From JAOUEA01 sp040882605 (lineage in GTDB: Bacteria; Actinomycetota; UBA4738; HRBIN12): a stretch of 64,000 bases of DNA. Under the pieces are notes generated by a model that saw only the letters and a list, made by a program, of their open reading frames with translations, was not told the DNA's origin and ran no database searches. The stretch's first letter is position 1. Each line of letters opens with the position of its first letter. The stretch lies in NCBI GenBank assembly GCA_040882605.1, contig JBBEAY010000003.1, positions 62,001-126,000 of the forward strand, in the 5' to 3' direction. Below are positions 7,915-16,513 of the stretch, piece after piece. The translations under genes were made by a program, and so were the position numbers.

Positions 7915-9393
7915 TCAGCTGCGCTGGCGAGACGGCGGTCGAACATGGTCGACGGCTTCCAGCTGGTCGGCGAGCCAGTGCGCCGGCGTGTGCGCCTGCA
8001 CGGTGCGTGCTAATCCTCGGGCTCGACGGGCGCGCTCCTCGTCGGGCATCTCGAGCGCCTCGCGCAGCGCCTCGGCCGTCTCGGCGAGGTCGAACGGATT
8101 CACCCCGAGCGACTGACGGCCGAGCCGGCTGAACGCGCCTGCGTTGCGCGAGAGCACGAGCACGCCGTCGCGGCGGTTCACGAGCGGGCCTTCCATCGCC
8201 ACGAGGTTCATGCCGTCGTAGGTTGGGTTCACGAACAGCACGTCGTACAAGGCGTACGCGGCGACCGCGAAGGCGTAGTCCTCCTGTACGCGGATCTCGA
8301 TCGGCTGCCAGCTCCTCGTGCCCAGCTCGGCGTTGATGCGCTTGGCCTCGAGCAGGCATTCCTCTCCGTAGTTCTGATACTCGGCCACGTCTTCTCGCGA
8401 AGGGCTGAACAGGCAGAGGAAGCGGACCGATCCCACCCACGAGGGGTTGCGGCGCAGGAACAGCTCGTAGGCGAGGAACCCTCGCAGTATGTTCTTCGAG
8501 GGCTCCAGGCGGTCGACCCGAAGGATCAGCTTCGAGTCACCGGCCAGCTCGCTCAGCTCGGCGCGCACCTCGTCAGCCTCGGGGCGGTTCGCCGTCTCGC
8601 GCAGCGGCTCGGCGCTCACCGCCACTGGGAAGGAGCGCACGGCGCCCACCCGGCCCTCGACGTCGATGCGTCCGCCTCGCAGTACCCGCAACTCGGGCAG
8701 GCTGCGGGCCGAAAGCAGGTAGTTCTCGGCCCACTGCTTCGACTGGAACCCGAGCACGTCCGCGCCGGCCATTCCGCGGAGCAGCGCGGTGCGCATGGTT
8801 TCCGGCAGCACGCGTAGGTAGGTGGCGCCTGCGAAAGGCGTGTGGGAGAAGTGCACGATCTTCGCTTCGGGCACGAGCTCCCGAAGCATGCCCGGCACCA
8901 GGCACAGATGGTAGTCCTGGATCAGGTACACGGGGTCGTTGTCGGCTTCCTGGGCGAGGGCCTGGGCGAACGCCCGATTCGACTCCACGAAGTCGTGCCA
9001 GGCTTCCTGCGTCGCGTCGTCGAACAACGGCGACCGTGGGATGTCCCACAGGTTGTGATGCACCATCCACAGGATGCGGTTCGAGACCTCGTTGTAGTAC
9101 CCATCGTATCGGTCGGCGGGGATCACCACATACCGCATGCGCTGGTGGGAATCGGTGTTCACGGTCCGGCCCTTCAGCGCGACGGCGCGGTCGCCGTCGG
9201 TCATGGCCGCCGACACCCATGTCGTGTCGTCTCGGTAGAAGACGCCCGACAGGGCCGTGACGAGTCCCCCCGTGCCGCGGCGCGCCGATAGGCGCCCTCG
9301 CTCGTCTCGATCGAAGCTCACCGGCCCACGGTTCGACGCGACCACGACCGAGGATTCGATCGCGCGCGCCGAGGAGGTTCCACTCGGTGACAT
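7915..9393 (-). CDS. otsA: Alpha,alpha-trehalose-phosphate synthase (GT20)
   Basis: A 492-residue GT20 glycosyltransferase that joins a nucleotide-linked glucose to glucose-6-phosphate. The N-terminal loop is VVASNRGPVSF, as in actinobacterial OtsA. The family core YLIQDYHLCLVPGMLRE and HFSHTPFAGATY is present, as is RVDRLEPSKNI, the donor-binding segment. Near the C terminus, FVNPTYDGMNLVAMEG carries the Asp-Gly-Met-Asn-Leu motif. The ATG at 9393 follows GCCGGAG. An open frame continues upstream but only as antisense of the MFS gene. A related GT20 product such as glucosylglycerol-phosphate is possible, though the neighbouring otsB favours trehalose. Confidence 0.9.
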   Translation of the reverse strand: MSPSGTSSARAIESSVVVASNRGPVSFDRDERGRLSARRGTGGLVTALSGVFYRDDTTWVSAAMTDGDRAVALKGRTVNTDSHQRMRYVVIPADRYDGYYNEVSNRILWMVHHNLWDIPRSPLFDDATQEAWHDFVESNRAFAQALAQEADNDPVYLIQDYHLCLVPGMLRELVPEAKIVHFSHTPFAGATYLRVLPETMRTALLRGMAGADVLGFQSKQWAENYLLSARSLPELRVLRGGRIDVEGRVGAVRSFPVAVSAEPLRETANRPEADEVRAELSELAGDSKLILRVDRLEPSKNILRGFLAYELFLRRNPSWVGSVRFLCLFSPSREDVAEYQNYGEECLLEAKRINAELGTRSWQPIEIRVQEDYAFAVAAYALYDVLFVNPTYDGMNLVAMEGPLVNRRDGVLVLSRNAGAFSRLGRQSLGVNPFDLAETAEALREALEMPDEERARRARGLARTVQAHTPAHWLADQLEAVDHVRPPSRQRS

Positions 9394-9473
9394 CTCCGGC
9401 AGTGTATCCGGCTGCTTTCGCAGGGTGGTACGCACCCGCACCTCCACGCCGACGCCGTGGCGCACCTGAAGGT

Positions 9474-10784
9474 TCAAGAACCAGGGGCCGTGACGCGATG
9501 GTGGCGGAGCTCGGGGTAGGCGACCGCGATCACGCCGGCCCCCACGATGCAGGCCAGGCCTCCCGTGACCACACTGATCGTGGGGGTGAACCACGCCGCC
9601 ACGAGTCCCGCTTCGAAATCGCCCAGGCGCGGCCCACCGGTCACGACCAGGATGAAGATCGTCGACAATCGCCCCCGCAATCGGTCGGGCGTCGCGAGCT
9701 GCGCGATCGTCGAACGGAAGATCGCGCTGATCACGTCCGAGGCGCCCGCGAGCGCGAGGAAGCCGAGTGCGAGCGGTAGGTTCGAGCCAACGAGGCCGAA
9801 CGCGGCGATGGCGGCGCCCCACGCGGTCACTGCCCAGATCACCGCGACCCCAGGGCGATGCACCCGGCGCACCCATCCGCCCGACAGTGCACCGACCAGG
9901 GCGCCCGCTGAGGGTGCTGCGAACAACAGGCCCACGATCGCCGGACCGCGGTGGAACTGCGTCACGGCGAGCACGGGGAACAGCGCCGCCGGCATGCCGA
10001 AGATCATCGCGACCAGGTCGATCGCGAACGTCGAGGACACGAGCCGGTTCCCTCGCACGAACGCGAAGCCCTCCTTCGCCGCTGCCCATCCCACCGCCAC
10101 CGCGGCGCCTTCATCGCCTTCGGCCGGGGCGTGCTCAGGTGGCATCGGGCGCATCATCGTCGCCGCGATGAAGAGCCCTGCGTAAGTCACGAGGTCGATC
10201 CCGTAGGCGGTGCCGAAGCCGAACGCGTCGATCACGAGGCCCGCCATCGCCGGTCCGACGATGTTCACCGTTTGCCAGAGCACCTGGTTCAGGGTGAGAG
10301 CCGCAGGAAGCAGGTCCGCGCCGACGAGTCGCAGCGTCATCGCCGATCGAGCCGGGTGCTCGATAGCGCCGACGAACGCGGTCAGCGCGTTCGCACCGTA
10401 GATCAGCGCGAGTGGGGGGTTGTCCGAGATCGCGCCGACGAGCAAGATCGCCGCCGCGAGGGCCAAGAACACCTGCGACCACATCAAGATCGATCGCCGG
10501 TCGCGGGCATCGATGAACGACGAGCCCACGAGCGAACCGGCGATCAGCCCCACCAGGCCGGTGAGACCGGTGAGCCCCACAGCGGCCGCCGAGCCGGTGA
10601 GCTCGAAGACCTGCACGTAGATCGCGACTCGAGCGAACTGGTACCCGAGCTCGGAGACGAACTGCCCCGTCCACAGCAGCCGGTAGTCCCGCGATACGCG
10701 CAGGGGGGCCAGGTCGAGCATCGTCGCGCGAGCCGCGGCGCGTGCTCGGCGCCGGCGGCCAGGTTCCGGGGCGGGGTCGTTCAT
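9474..10784 (-). CDS. MFS transporter, EntS-like exporter type
   Basis: A 436-residue major facilitator superfamily protein with about twelve hydrophobic segments and a basic N-terminal tail. The loop 2-3 motif reads SLVGSSFIDARDRRSILMWSQ, a variant of the MFS signature (G-x3-D-x-x-x-R-R). The opening RDYRLLWTGQFVSELG is typical of the MFS_3 / enterobactin-exporter-like group. The substrate cannot be told, and the neighbours (otsA and gabT) give no clear hint. It shares the strand of both, with an 80-bp gap to otsA and 31 bp from the gabT stop. Confidence 0.82.
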   Translation of the reverse strand: MNDPAPEPGRRRRARAAARATMLDLAPLRVSRDYRLLWTGQFVSELGYQFARVAIYVQVFELTGSAAAVGLTGLTGLVGLIAGSLVGSSFIDARDRRSILMWSQVFLALAAAILLVGAISDNPPLALIYGANALTAFVGAIEHPARSAMTLRLVGADLLPAALTLNQVLWQTVNIVGPAMAGLVIDAFGFGTAYGIDLVTYAGLFIAATMMRPMPPEHAPAEGDEGAAVAVGWAAAKEGFAFVRGNRLVSSTFAIDLVAMIFGMPAALFPVLAVTQFHRGPAIVGLLFAAPSAGALVGALSGGWVRRVHRPGVAVIWAVTAWGAAIAAFGLVGSNLPLALGFLALAGASDVISAIFRSTIAQLATPDRLRGRLSTIFILVVTGGPRLGDFEAGLVAAWFTPTISVVTGGLACIVGAGVIAVAYPELRHHRVTAPGS

Positions 10785-10815
10785 CGGGTGACGCTAGCAG
10801 CCTGCCCTGCGCTCC

Positions 10816-12156
10816 TCAGGTGGCGACGGAGCCGATCGCCTCGTCGAGCACCCCGAGTCCATCGTCGAGCAGCGCCTCGTCGATGTTGATAGGGGGCAGC
10901 AGGCGCACGACGTTGCCGTAGGTGCCCGCGGTGAGCACGAGCACGCCCTGCTCGAGGCATCGGCGAACGATCGCGTTCATCGCGTCTGCGCCGAGCGGTT
11001 CCTTGGTCGCTCGGTCGCTCACCAGCTCCATCGCGCACATCGCGCCCCGGCCCCTTGCGTCGCCGACGACTTCGAACTTCGACTCGAGCGACTCGAACCG
11101 GTCCATGATCGTCACGCCGATCTCACGCGAGCGGGCCAGCAGGCCTTCTCGTTCGATCTTGTCGAGCACGGCGAGAGAGGCTGCGGCTGCCACCGGATTG
11201 CCGCCGTACGTGCCCCCGAGACCTCCGGGGTGCACGGCGTCCATGATCTCGGTGCGACCCGTGACCGCACTGATCGGCAAGCCGCCCCCGACCGACTTCG
11301 CTGTCGTCACCAGATCGGGCACGACGTGCTCGTCCTCGATCGCGTACCAGCGGCCGGCGCGTCCCATGCCCGACTGGATCTCGTCGGCGATGAAGACGAT
11401 GCCATGCGCCGCGCAGAACTCGGCGATGCCCTCGACGAACCCCGGCGACGGCACGATGAACCCGCCCTCACCCTGGATCGGTTCCATGATCACCGCCGCG
11501 ATGTTCTCCTCGCCGATGTGCTTGTGCATCTCATCGACCGCGTAGGCGAGCGCTTCCTCGGTGACGCGCGCGGGGTCGCCGAGCCATCGGTAGGGGTAGG
11601 CGAAGGGAAGACGGTAGATCTCGGGGGCGAACGGGCCCATGCCCTGCTTGTACGGCATGACCTTGGCGGTGAGCGACATCGCCAGCAGCGTGCGCCCATG
11701 GAAGGCGTGGTCGAACGTCACGATCGCGCTTCGGCCCGTGTGGTAGCGGGCGATCTTCACCGCGTTCTCGACGGCTTCCGCTCCGGAGTTCGCGAACATC
11801 GTCTTCTTCGCGTGATCGCCCGGAGTGACGGCGTTCAAGCGCTCGGCAAGCTCGATGTAGGGCTCGTTCGCGGTCACGTGGAAGCAGCTATGCGTGTCGA
11901 GCTCAGCCTGTCGGGAGATGGCCTCGACAACTTCGGGCGCTGAGTGGCCCACGTTCAAGACGCCGATGCCGGTGGCGAAGTCGATCAGACGGTTGCCGTC
12001 GACGTCTTCCACGATCGCGCCCGATGCCCGAGCCGTGACGATGGGGTGTATCGCCCCCACGCCATGTGGCACCGCCTCGGCGCGCCGGGCGAACCACTCC
12101 TTCGACTTCGGCCCCGGCACCTCGGTGACGAGGTTGCGTTCTTGGGGGATGTCCAT
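10816..12156 (-). CDS. gabT: 4-aminobutyrate aminotransferase family (class III PLP aminotransferase)
   Basis: A 446-residue class III aminotransferase that moves the amino group of GABA to 2-oxoglutarate, giving succinate semialdehyde. Family marks are FANSGAEAVENAVKIAR (PLP phosphate binding), HAFHGRT, FIADEIQSGMGR and TTAKSVGGGLP, whose Lys forms the Schiff base. The ATG at 12156 follows GGGCAGGAG. Divergent aldehyde dehydrogenase genes start 278 bp away, which supports a role in GABA or putrescine breakdown. Other omega-amino acids are possible substrates. Confidence 0.85.
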   Translation of the reverse strand: MDIPQERNLVTEVPGPKSKEWFARRAEAVPHGVGAIHPIVTARASGAIVEDVDGNRLIDFATGIGVLNVGHSAPEVVEAISRQAELDTHSCFHVTANEPYIELAERLNAVTPGDHAKKTMFANSGAEAVENAVKIARYHTGRSAIVTFDHAFHGRTLLAMSLTAKVMPYKQGMGPFAPEIYRLPFAYPYRWLGDPARVTEEALAYAVDEMHKHIGEENIAAVIMEPIQGEGGFIVPSPGFVEGIAEFCAAHGIVFIADEIQSGMGRAGRWYAIEDEHVVPDLVTTAKSVGGGLPISAVTGRTEIMDAVHPGGLGGTYGGNPVAAAASLAVLDKIEREGLLARSREIGVTIMDRFESLESKFEVVGDARGRGAMCAMELVSDRATKEPLGADAMNAIVRRCLEQGVLVLTAGTYGNVVRLLPPINIDEALLDDGLGVLDEAIGSVAT

Positions 12157-12434
12157 CGGTCGAGTCTCCTGCCCGACGTGGCTCCTGTCAGGCGCCCACG
12201 CCTCCATGAACGGGTCTCCTCTTGTGGGATGACCATGCGAGCACTGGGACATGTGGACCCCCCGCATCTGCGAACTATACGTTCCGTACGATCGAGGGAC
12301 GTGGCTGCCCTAGGTCGGGCGAGAGCCGTGGCGTCGGGTGGTCCGAAGCTCCTCCGCCGATGCATACTGGCGTTCGGATCGTTGCGAGAGCCTGTCGCTC
12401 AGGCGAGGGTTCGCTTCCAAGCGAGGAGGGGAAC
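12157..12434. promoter_or_regulatory. Divergent intergenic region between gabT and the aldehyde dehydrogenases
   Basis: These 278 bp must hold the promoters for both directions. A more AT-rich patch around 12275-12292 (ACTATACGTTCCGTACGATC) contains a small inverted repeat, TACG-TTC-CGTA, and a TATACG hexamer that could serve as a -10 element. Nothing stronger is visible, and no riboswitch fold is recognised. Shine-Dalgarno sequences are present for both genes: GGGCAGGAG for gabT, and GAGGAGGGG at 12422-12430 for the first dehydrogenase. Confidence 0.35.
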
Positions 12435-13871
12435 ATGGCCGACAGCCATCAGATGTTCATCGGCGGTGAGTGGGTGAACGCTTCCGACGGGGGAACCCGC
12501 GACATCATCAGCCCCGCGTCGGGCGCCGTGATCGCGAGCGTGCAAGAGGGAACCGCCGAGGACGCGAACCGCGCGATCGCCGCGGCGAAGAAGGCGTTCT
12601 ACGGCGAGTGGTACGACATGACGCCGAAGGATCGCCAGCTGGCGCTGCTGCGGCTCGCGGACCGCATCGAGGAGCACGCCGAGGAACTCGTCAAGATCGA
12701 GGCCGAGAACGTCGGCAAGCCCTACGACGTCACGTTGTCGGAGGAGATCCCGCCGATCGTCGACAACCTGCGGTTCTTCGCGGGCGCGGCACGCATGCTC
12801 GAGGGGCGGAGCGCCGGCGAGTACATGGCCGGGTTCACGAGCTTCGTCCGTCGCGAGCCGATCGGGGTCGCAGGGCTGATCGTACCGTGGAACTACCCGC
12901 TGATGATGGCGGTGTGGAAGATCGGCCCCGCGCTGGCCACCGGCAACACCATCGTGCTGAAGCCGAGCGAGCTGACTCCGCTCACGGCGATCAAGATGGC
13001 CGAGCTCGCCGCCGACCTTTTCCCACCCGGCGTGTTCAACGTGGTGACCGGCGACGGCATCCCGGTCGGTGACGCGCTCGTCAAGAGCCCCGACGTGGGC
13101 ATCGTCTCGCTGACGGGCGACGTGGGAACAGGCAAGATCATCCATTCGAACGCGAGCGAGTCGCTCAAACGTGTGCACCTCGAGCTGGGTGGCAAGGCCC
13201 CGGTCGTGGTGTTCGACGACGCCGATCTCGCCTCGGTGGTCGAGTGGGTCTCGATCGCCGGTTACTTCAATGCCGGGCAGGACTGCACCGCGGCCACGCG
13301 AGTGCTGGTCGCCGACAAGGCCTACGACAAGGTGCTTGCCGATCTGGTCCCGGCCGTCGAGGGCATCAAGGTCGGCGGGCCGTTCGAGACCGACGTCTCC
13401 GTCGGGTCCGTGATCTCCAAGGAGCAGCAGGATCGCGTGATCGGGTTCGTGGATCGAGCGAAGGAGGCCGGCGCCGAAGTGCTCACGGGCGGCGAGGTGA
13501 TCGACCGCGACGGCTTCTACTACAAGCCGACCGTGGTCGCGAACCCGAACCAGGACTCGGAGATCATCCAGCGAGAGGTCTTCGGTCCGGTCGTGACGGT
13601 GCAGCGGTTCACCGACGAGGACCAGGCGCTTGCTTGGGCAAACGGGGTCGACTACGGCCTCGCATCGTCGGTGTGGACACGCGACGTCGGCCGCGCGATG
13701 CGCATGGCCCGCAAGATGGAGTACGGCTGCGTGTGGATCAACACCCACATCCCGCTCACTCCCGAGATGCCGCACGGTGGGTACAAGCAGAGCGGGCACG
13801 GCAAGGATATGTCCGTCTACTCGCTCGAGGACTACACCAACATCAAGCACGTGATGGTCTCGCTCGACTGA
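12435..13871 (+). CDS. Gamma-aminobutyraldehyde dehydrogenase-like ALDH
   Basis: A 478-residue NAD(P)-dependent aldehyde dehydrogenase. The general base Glu is in HLELGGKAP, and the nucleophile Cys is in NAGQDCTAATRV. The end, GGYKQSGHGKDMSVYSLEDY, is the pattern seen in gamma-aminobutyraldehyde dehydrogenases (PatD/YdcW) and some betaine aldehyde dehydrogenases. This enzyme would turn 4-aminobutanal from putrescine into GABA, which the divergent GabT would then process. The ribosome site GAGGAGGGG supports the ATG at 12435. The second dehydrogenase follows 54 bp downstream. The substrate is inferred from motif and context. Confidence 0.85.
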   Translation: MADSHQMFIGGEWVNASDGGTRDIISPASGAVIASVQEGTAEDANRAIAAAKKAFYGEWYDMTPKDRQLALLRLADRIEEHAEELVKIEAENVGKPYDVTLSEEIPPIVDNLRFFAGAARMLEGRSAGEYMAGFTSFVRREPIGVAGLIVPWNYPLMMAVWKIGPALATGNTIVLKPSELTPLTAIKMAELAADLFPPGVFNVVTGDGIPVGDALVKSPDVGIVSLTGDVGTGKIIHSNASESLKRVHLELGGKAPVVVFDDADLASVVEWVSIAGYFNAGQDCTAATRVLVADKAYDKVLADLVPAVEGIKVGGPFETDVSVGSVISKEQQDRVIGFVDRAKEAGAEVLTGGEVIDRDGFYYKPTVVANPNQDSEIIQREVFGPVVTVQRFTDEDQALAWANGVDYGLASSVWTRDVGRAMRMARKMEYGCVWINTHIPLTPEMPHGGYKQSGHGKDMSVYSLEDYTNIKHVMVSLD

Positions 13872-13925
13872 AGGAGCGTGGCGAGTAGTCTGCCCAAGAC
13901 TAGTCGAAAGGGTGAAACCGCACCG

Positions 13926-15356
13926 ATGACCGAGACCAGACCGTTCCTGGTGAATGGGCGATGGCGAACAGGTGAAGGGACCTTCGAGGTCCGCAACCCC
14001 TACGACGACTCGGTGGTCGCTGAGCTCGGCGTTCCGACCGAGGCCGACGTCGAGGAAGCGATCGCGGTCGCAGCCGCCACGTTCGAGGAGTCGTCCAAGC
14101 TCTCCGTGGCGGCCCGCGCTGGGGCGCTCGATCACATCTCCCGGCGCCTCGACGAGACGAAGGAAGAGAACGCCGAGCTGATCGCGCGAGAGGGCGGAAA
14201 GCCTCTCAAGTGGGCGCGCATCGAAGCCGCACGCGCGGCGTCGACGTTCCGGTGGGCCTCGGAGACGCTCCGTCACGGCCAGGACGAGGCGATGCGGCTC
14301 GACACCGACGCGGCGTTCGGGTCCCGGTTCGGCATCTTGCGCCGGTTCCCGATCGGCCCGGTGCTCGGCATCACGCCGTTCAACTTCCCGTTGAACCTGG
14401 TCGCGCACAAGGTCGCACCCGCCCTCGCGGTCGGCGCTCCCATCGTCGTGAAACCGGCGAGCGCGACGCCGATCGGAGCGCTGCGGCTCGCCGAATTCTT
14501 CGACGAGACCGACCTCCCCTCAGGCATGTATCAGGTGGTGCCGGTGAGCTCGAAGGTCGCCGACACGATGGCGCGCGACGAGCGGTTCCGCAAGATCTCG
14601 TTCACCGGTTCCGCCGGCATCGGTTGGTACCTCAAGGGTCTCGATCCGAAGAAGAAGGTCACCTTGGAGCTCGGCGGCAATGCGGGTGTGATCGTGCATT
14701 CCGACGCCGACCTCGACCTCGCTGCTCAGCGCATCGCGTTCGGGGGTTACTACCAGGCGGGGCAGAGCTGCATCAGCGTGCAGCGGGTGCTGGTCTCGAG
14801 TGAGGTGTACGAAGACTTCGCGGCGCGTCTCACGAAGCAGGTGGAACAGTTGAAGGTCGGTGATCCGATGGACGAGACCGTCGACGTCGGTCCGGTCATC
14901 ACGCGGAGCGAGGTCGACCGCATCGCCGAGTGGGTGGCCGAGGCAGAATCGCAGGGTGCCGAGGTGCTTACGGGTGGCAAGGCCGACGGCCCGTTCTTCT
15001 CACCGACCCTGATCTCTCGCACGACGCCCGAGATGAAGGTGCGTTGCGAAGAGGTCTTCGGCCCGGTTTGCACGATCACGCCGTACGAGACGTTCGACGA
15101 GGCGCTCGCCCAGGTCAACGACTCGAAGTACGGGTTGCAGGCGGGCGTGTTCACGAACGACATCAACCGCGCCTTCGAGGCCCATCGCACCCTGGAGGTC
15201 GGCGGCGTGATCGTGAACGACGTGAGCGCCTTCCGCGCCGATCAGATGCCTTACGGCGGCTCCAAGGAATCCGGTTTCGGCCGTGAGGGGCTGCGGTTCG
15301 CCATGGAGGAGATGACCGAGCCCCGCATCATGGTGCTGTCGCACGTGCCGCTCTAG
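13926..15356 (+). CDS. Aldehyde dehydrogenase, probable succinate-semialdehyde type
   Basis: A 476-residue aldehyde dehydrogenase from a different branch than its neighbour. The catalytic motifs are VTLELGGNAG (Glu) and YQAGQSCISVQRV (Cys), and the C-terminal part contains MPYGGSKESGFGREG. The GQSCISVQRV form is shared by non-phosphorylating glyceraldehyde-3-phosphate, lactaldehyde and some semialdehyde dehydrogenases. In this cluster, oxidation of succinate semialdehyde from GabT to succinate is the simplest role. The ATG at 13926 is preferred; a GTG at 13878 is in frame but adds only 16 poorly convincing residues. Confidence 0.82.
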   Translation: MTETRPFLVNGRWRTGEGTFEVRNPYDDSVVAELGVPTEADVEEAIAVAAATFEESSKLSVAARAGALDHISRRLDETKEENAELIAREGGKPLKWARIEAARAASTFRWASETLRHGQDEAMRLDTDAAFGSRFGILRRFPIGPVLGITPFNFPLNLVAHKVAPALAVGAPIVVKPASATPIGALRLAEFFDETDLPSGMYQVVPVSSKVADTMARDERFRKISFTGSAGIGWYLKGLDPKKKVTLELGGNAGVIVHSDADLDLAAQRIAFGGYYQAGQSCISVQRVLVSSEVYEDFAARLTKQVEQLKVGDPMDETVDVGPVITRSEVDRIAEWVAEAESQGAEVLTGGKADGPFFSPTLISRTTPEMKVRCEEVFGPVCTITPYETFDEALAQVNDSKYGLQAGVFTNDINRAFEAHRTLEVGGVIVNDVSAFRADQMPYGGSKESGFGREGLRFAMEEMTEPRIMVLSHVPL

Positions 15357-15374
15357 CAGCGCACGTGCGGGACA

Positions 15375-16037
15375 CTAGGATCCTGCGTCGGCCAGCACCT
15401 CGTCGACGAAGGTGCCGACGACGGCTGCCGCTTCGCGTTCACGTCGCCAAAGGTAGTGGTCGGCGCCCTCCACGACGTGCAGGCGACCGTCGGCTAACGA
15501 CCTCGCGAACCCTTCGGCGTCCTCGACCGGACAGTACGGGTCGTTGTCGCCCGCGAGCACGAGCACGGGGCGGCGCAGGCCTCGCAGCTCGGCGTCCTGG
15601 GGGACCTGGGGCAAGCTGAGGTCGTTCGGGCGCAGCGGCATACCGATCAACGCGAGCGCGGCGACCCGGTGGTCATGCAACGCCTCGCGCAGGGCGACGC
15701 TGGCGCCGAATGACCAGCCGCAGACGATCGTGGGCATGTCCGGCGCCTCCTCTCGGACTCGGGTGATCGCCGCGCTCGCGTCGCGCGTCTCCTCTCGGCC
15801 GCCGCCGTAGGCACCACCCGACCCCATGACGCCCCGGAAGTTGAACGCCAGCACGGCCAGACCGCGTGTGCCGGCGAGCTCGTTCCGCAATGCCCAAAGG
15901 ATCGGGTGGTCCTTGCTCCCTCCGTGCTTGGGGTGCGGGTGGCAGATCGCCGCCGAGCCGCGGGGCGATCCGTCGGGCAGGCGCAGCTCTGCCTCGAGCC
16001 TCACGCCATCGTCGGTTGAGAACGCAACCACTTCCAT
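15375..16037 (-). CDS. Alpha/beta hydrolase of the dienelactone hydrolase-like group
   Basis: A 220-residue alpha/beta hydrolase without a signal peptide. The oxyanion region is CHPHPKHGGSKDHP, the nucleophile elbow is CGWSFGASVA (Ser), the acid is probably in LAGDNDPYCP (Asp), and the catalytic His is in EGADHYLW. This layout (HPHP...GG near the N terminus and a short core) matches small hydrolases annotated as DLH-like or as YqiA/YcjY-like esterases. The ATG at 16037 starts the first strand. The substrate is unknown. Confidence 0.75.
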   Translation of the reverse strand: MEVVAFSTDDGVRLEAELRLPDGSPRGSAAICHPHPKHGGSKDHPILWALRNELAGTRGLAVLAFNFRGVMGSGGAYGGGREETRDASAAITRVREEAPDMPTIVCGWSFGASVALREALHDHRVAALALIGMPLRPNDLSLPQVPQDAELRGLRRPVLVLAGDNDPYCPVEDAEGFARSLADGRLHVVEGADHYLWRREREAAAVVGTFVDEVLADAGS

Positions 16038-16186
16038 CTCGGTGCGACCATGGCAGCTTCGCGATCGACCCGGCAACCGGCTCCACCGCGCGTCGGATCA
16101 ACGTCCGGGTCGGGTGGGTTGCAGGGCTCGGACGAGCGCGTACACTGGGTTTGCAAGGGCAACACCGTGGAAAAGGGGTTTATGCC

Positions 16187-16513
16187 ATGACCTACACGAT
16201 CGCAGAGCCGTGCATCGACGTGAAGGACCGCTCCTGCGTCGACGAATGCCCCGTCGACTGTATCTATGAAGGCCCTCGCATGCTCTACATCCAGCCCGAC
16301 GAGTGCGTCGACTGCGGGGCGTGCGAACCGGCCTGTCCGGTGACAGCGATCTTCTACGAGGACGACGTGCCCGCCGAGTGGAAGCAGTTCACTCCGATCA
16401 ACGCGGAGTGGTTCAACGACGACATCAGCGGCCTCGGTTCGCCGGGCGGCGCGGCGCAGGTGGGTCCGGCTGCGGTCGACCATCCGATCGTCGCCGCCTG
16501 GGAAGTTCTCTAG
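16187..16513 (+). CDS. fdxA: Seven-iron ferredoxin (3Fe-4S / 4Fe-4S)
   Basis: A 108-residue electron carrier. The first cluster site is Cys9, Cys17 and Cys21 (CVDECPVDC), and the second is CVDCGACEPACP, the classical arrangement of actinobacterial FdxA. The C-terminal extension of about 45 residues is also typical. Actinobacterial FdxA proteins donate electrons to cytochromes P450 and other redox enzymes. The ATG at 16187 has AAAGGGG upstream. The stop TAG shares the palindrome CTAG (16510-16513) with the stop of the convergent histidine kinase. Confidence 0.92.
   Translation: MTYTIAEPCIDVKDRSCVDECPVDCIYEGPRMLYIQPDECVDCGACEPACPVTAIFYEDDVPAEWKQFTPINAEWFNDDISGLGSPGGAAQVGPAAVDHPIVAAWEVL

Noticed and set aside
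12399..14408. Minus-strand open frame of 669 codons opposite the aldehyde dehydrogenases
   Set aside because: It is an antisense shadow; the plus-strand dehydrogenases have complete catalytic motifs and good ribosome sites.
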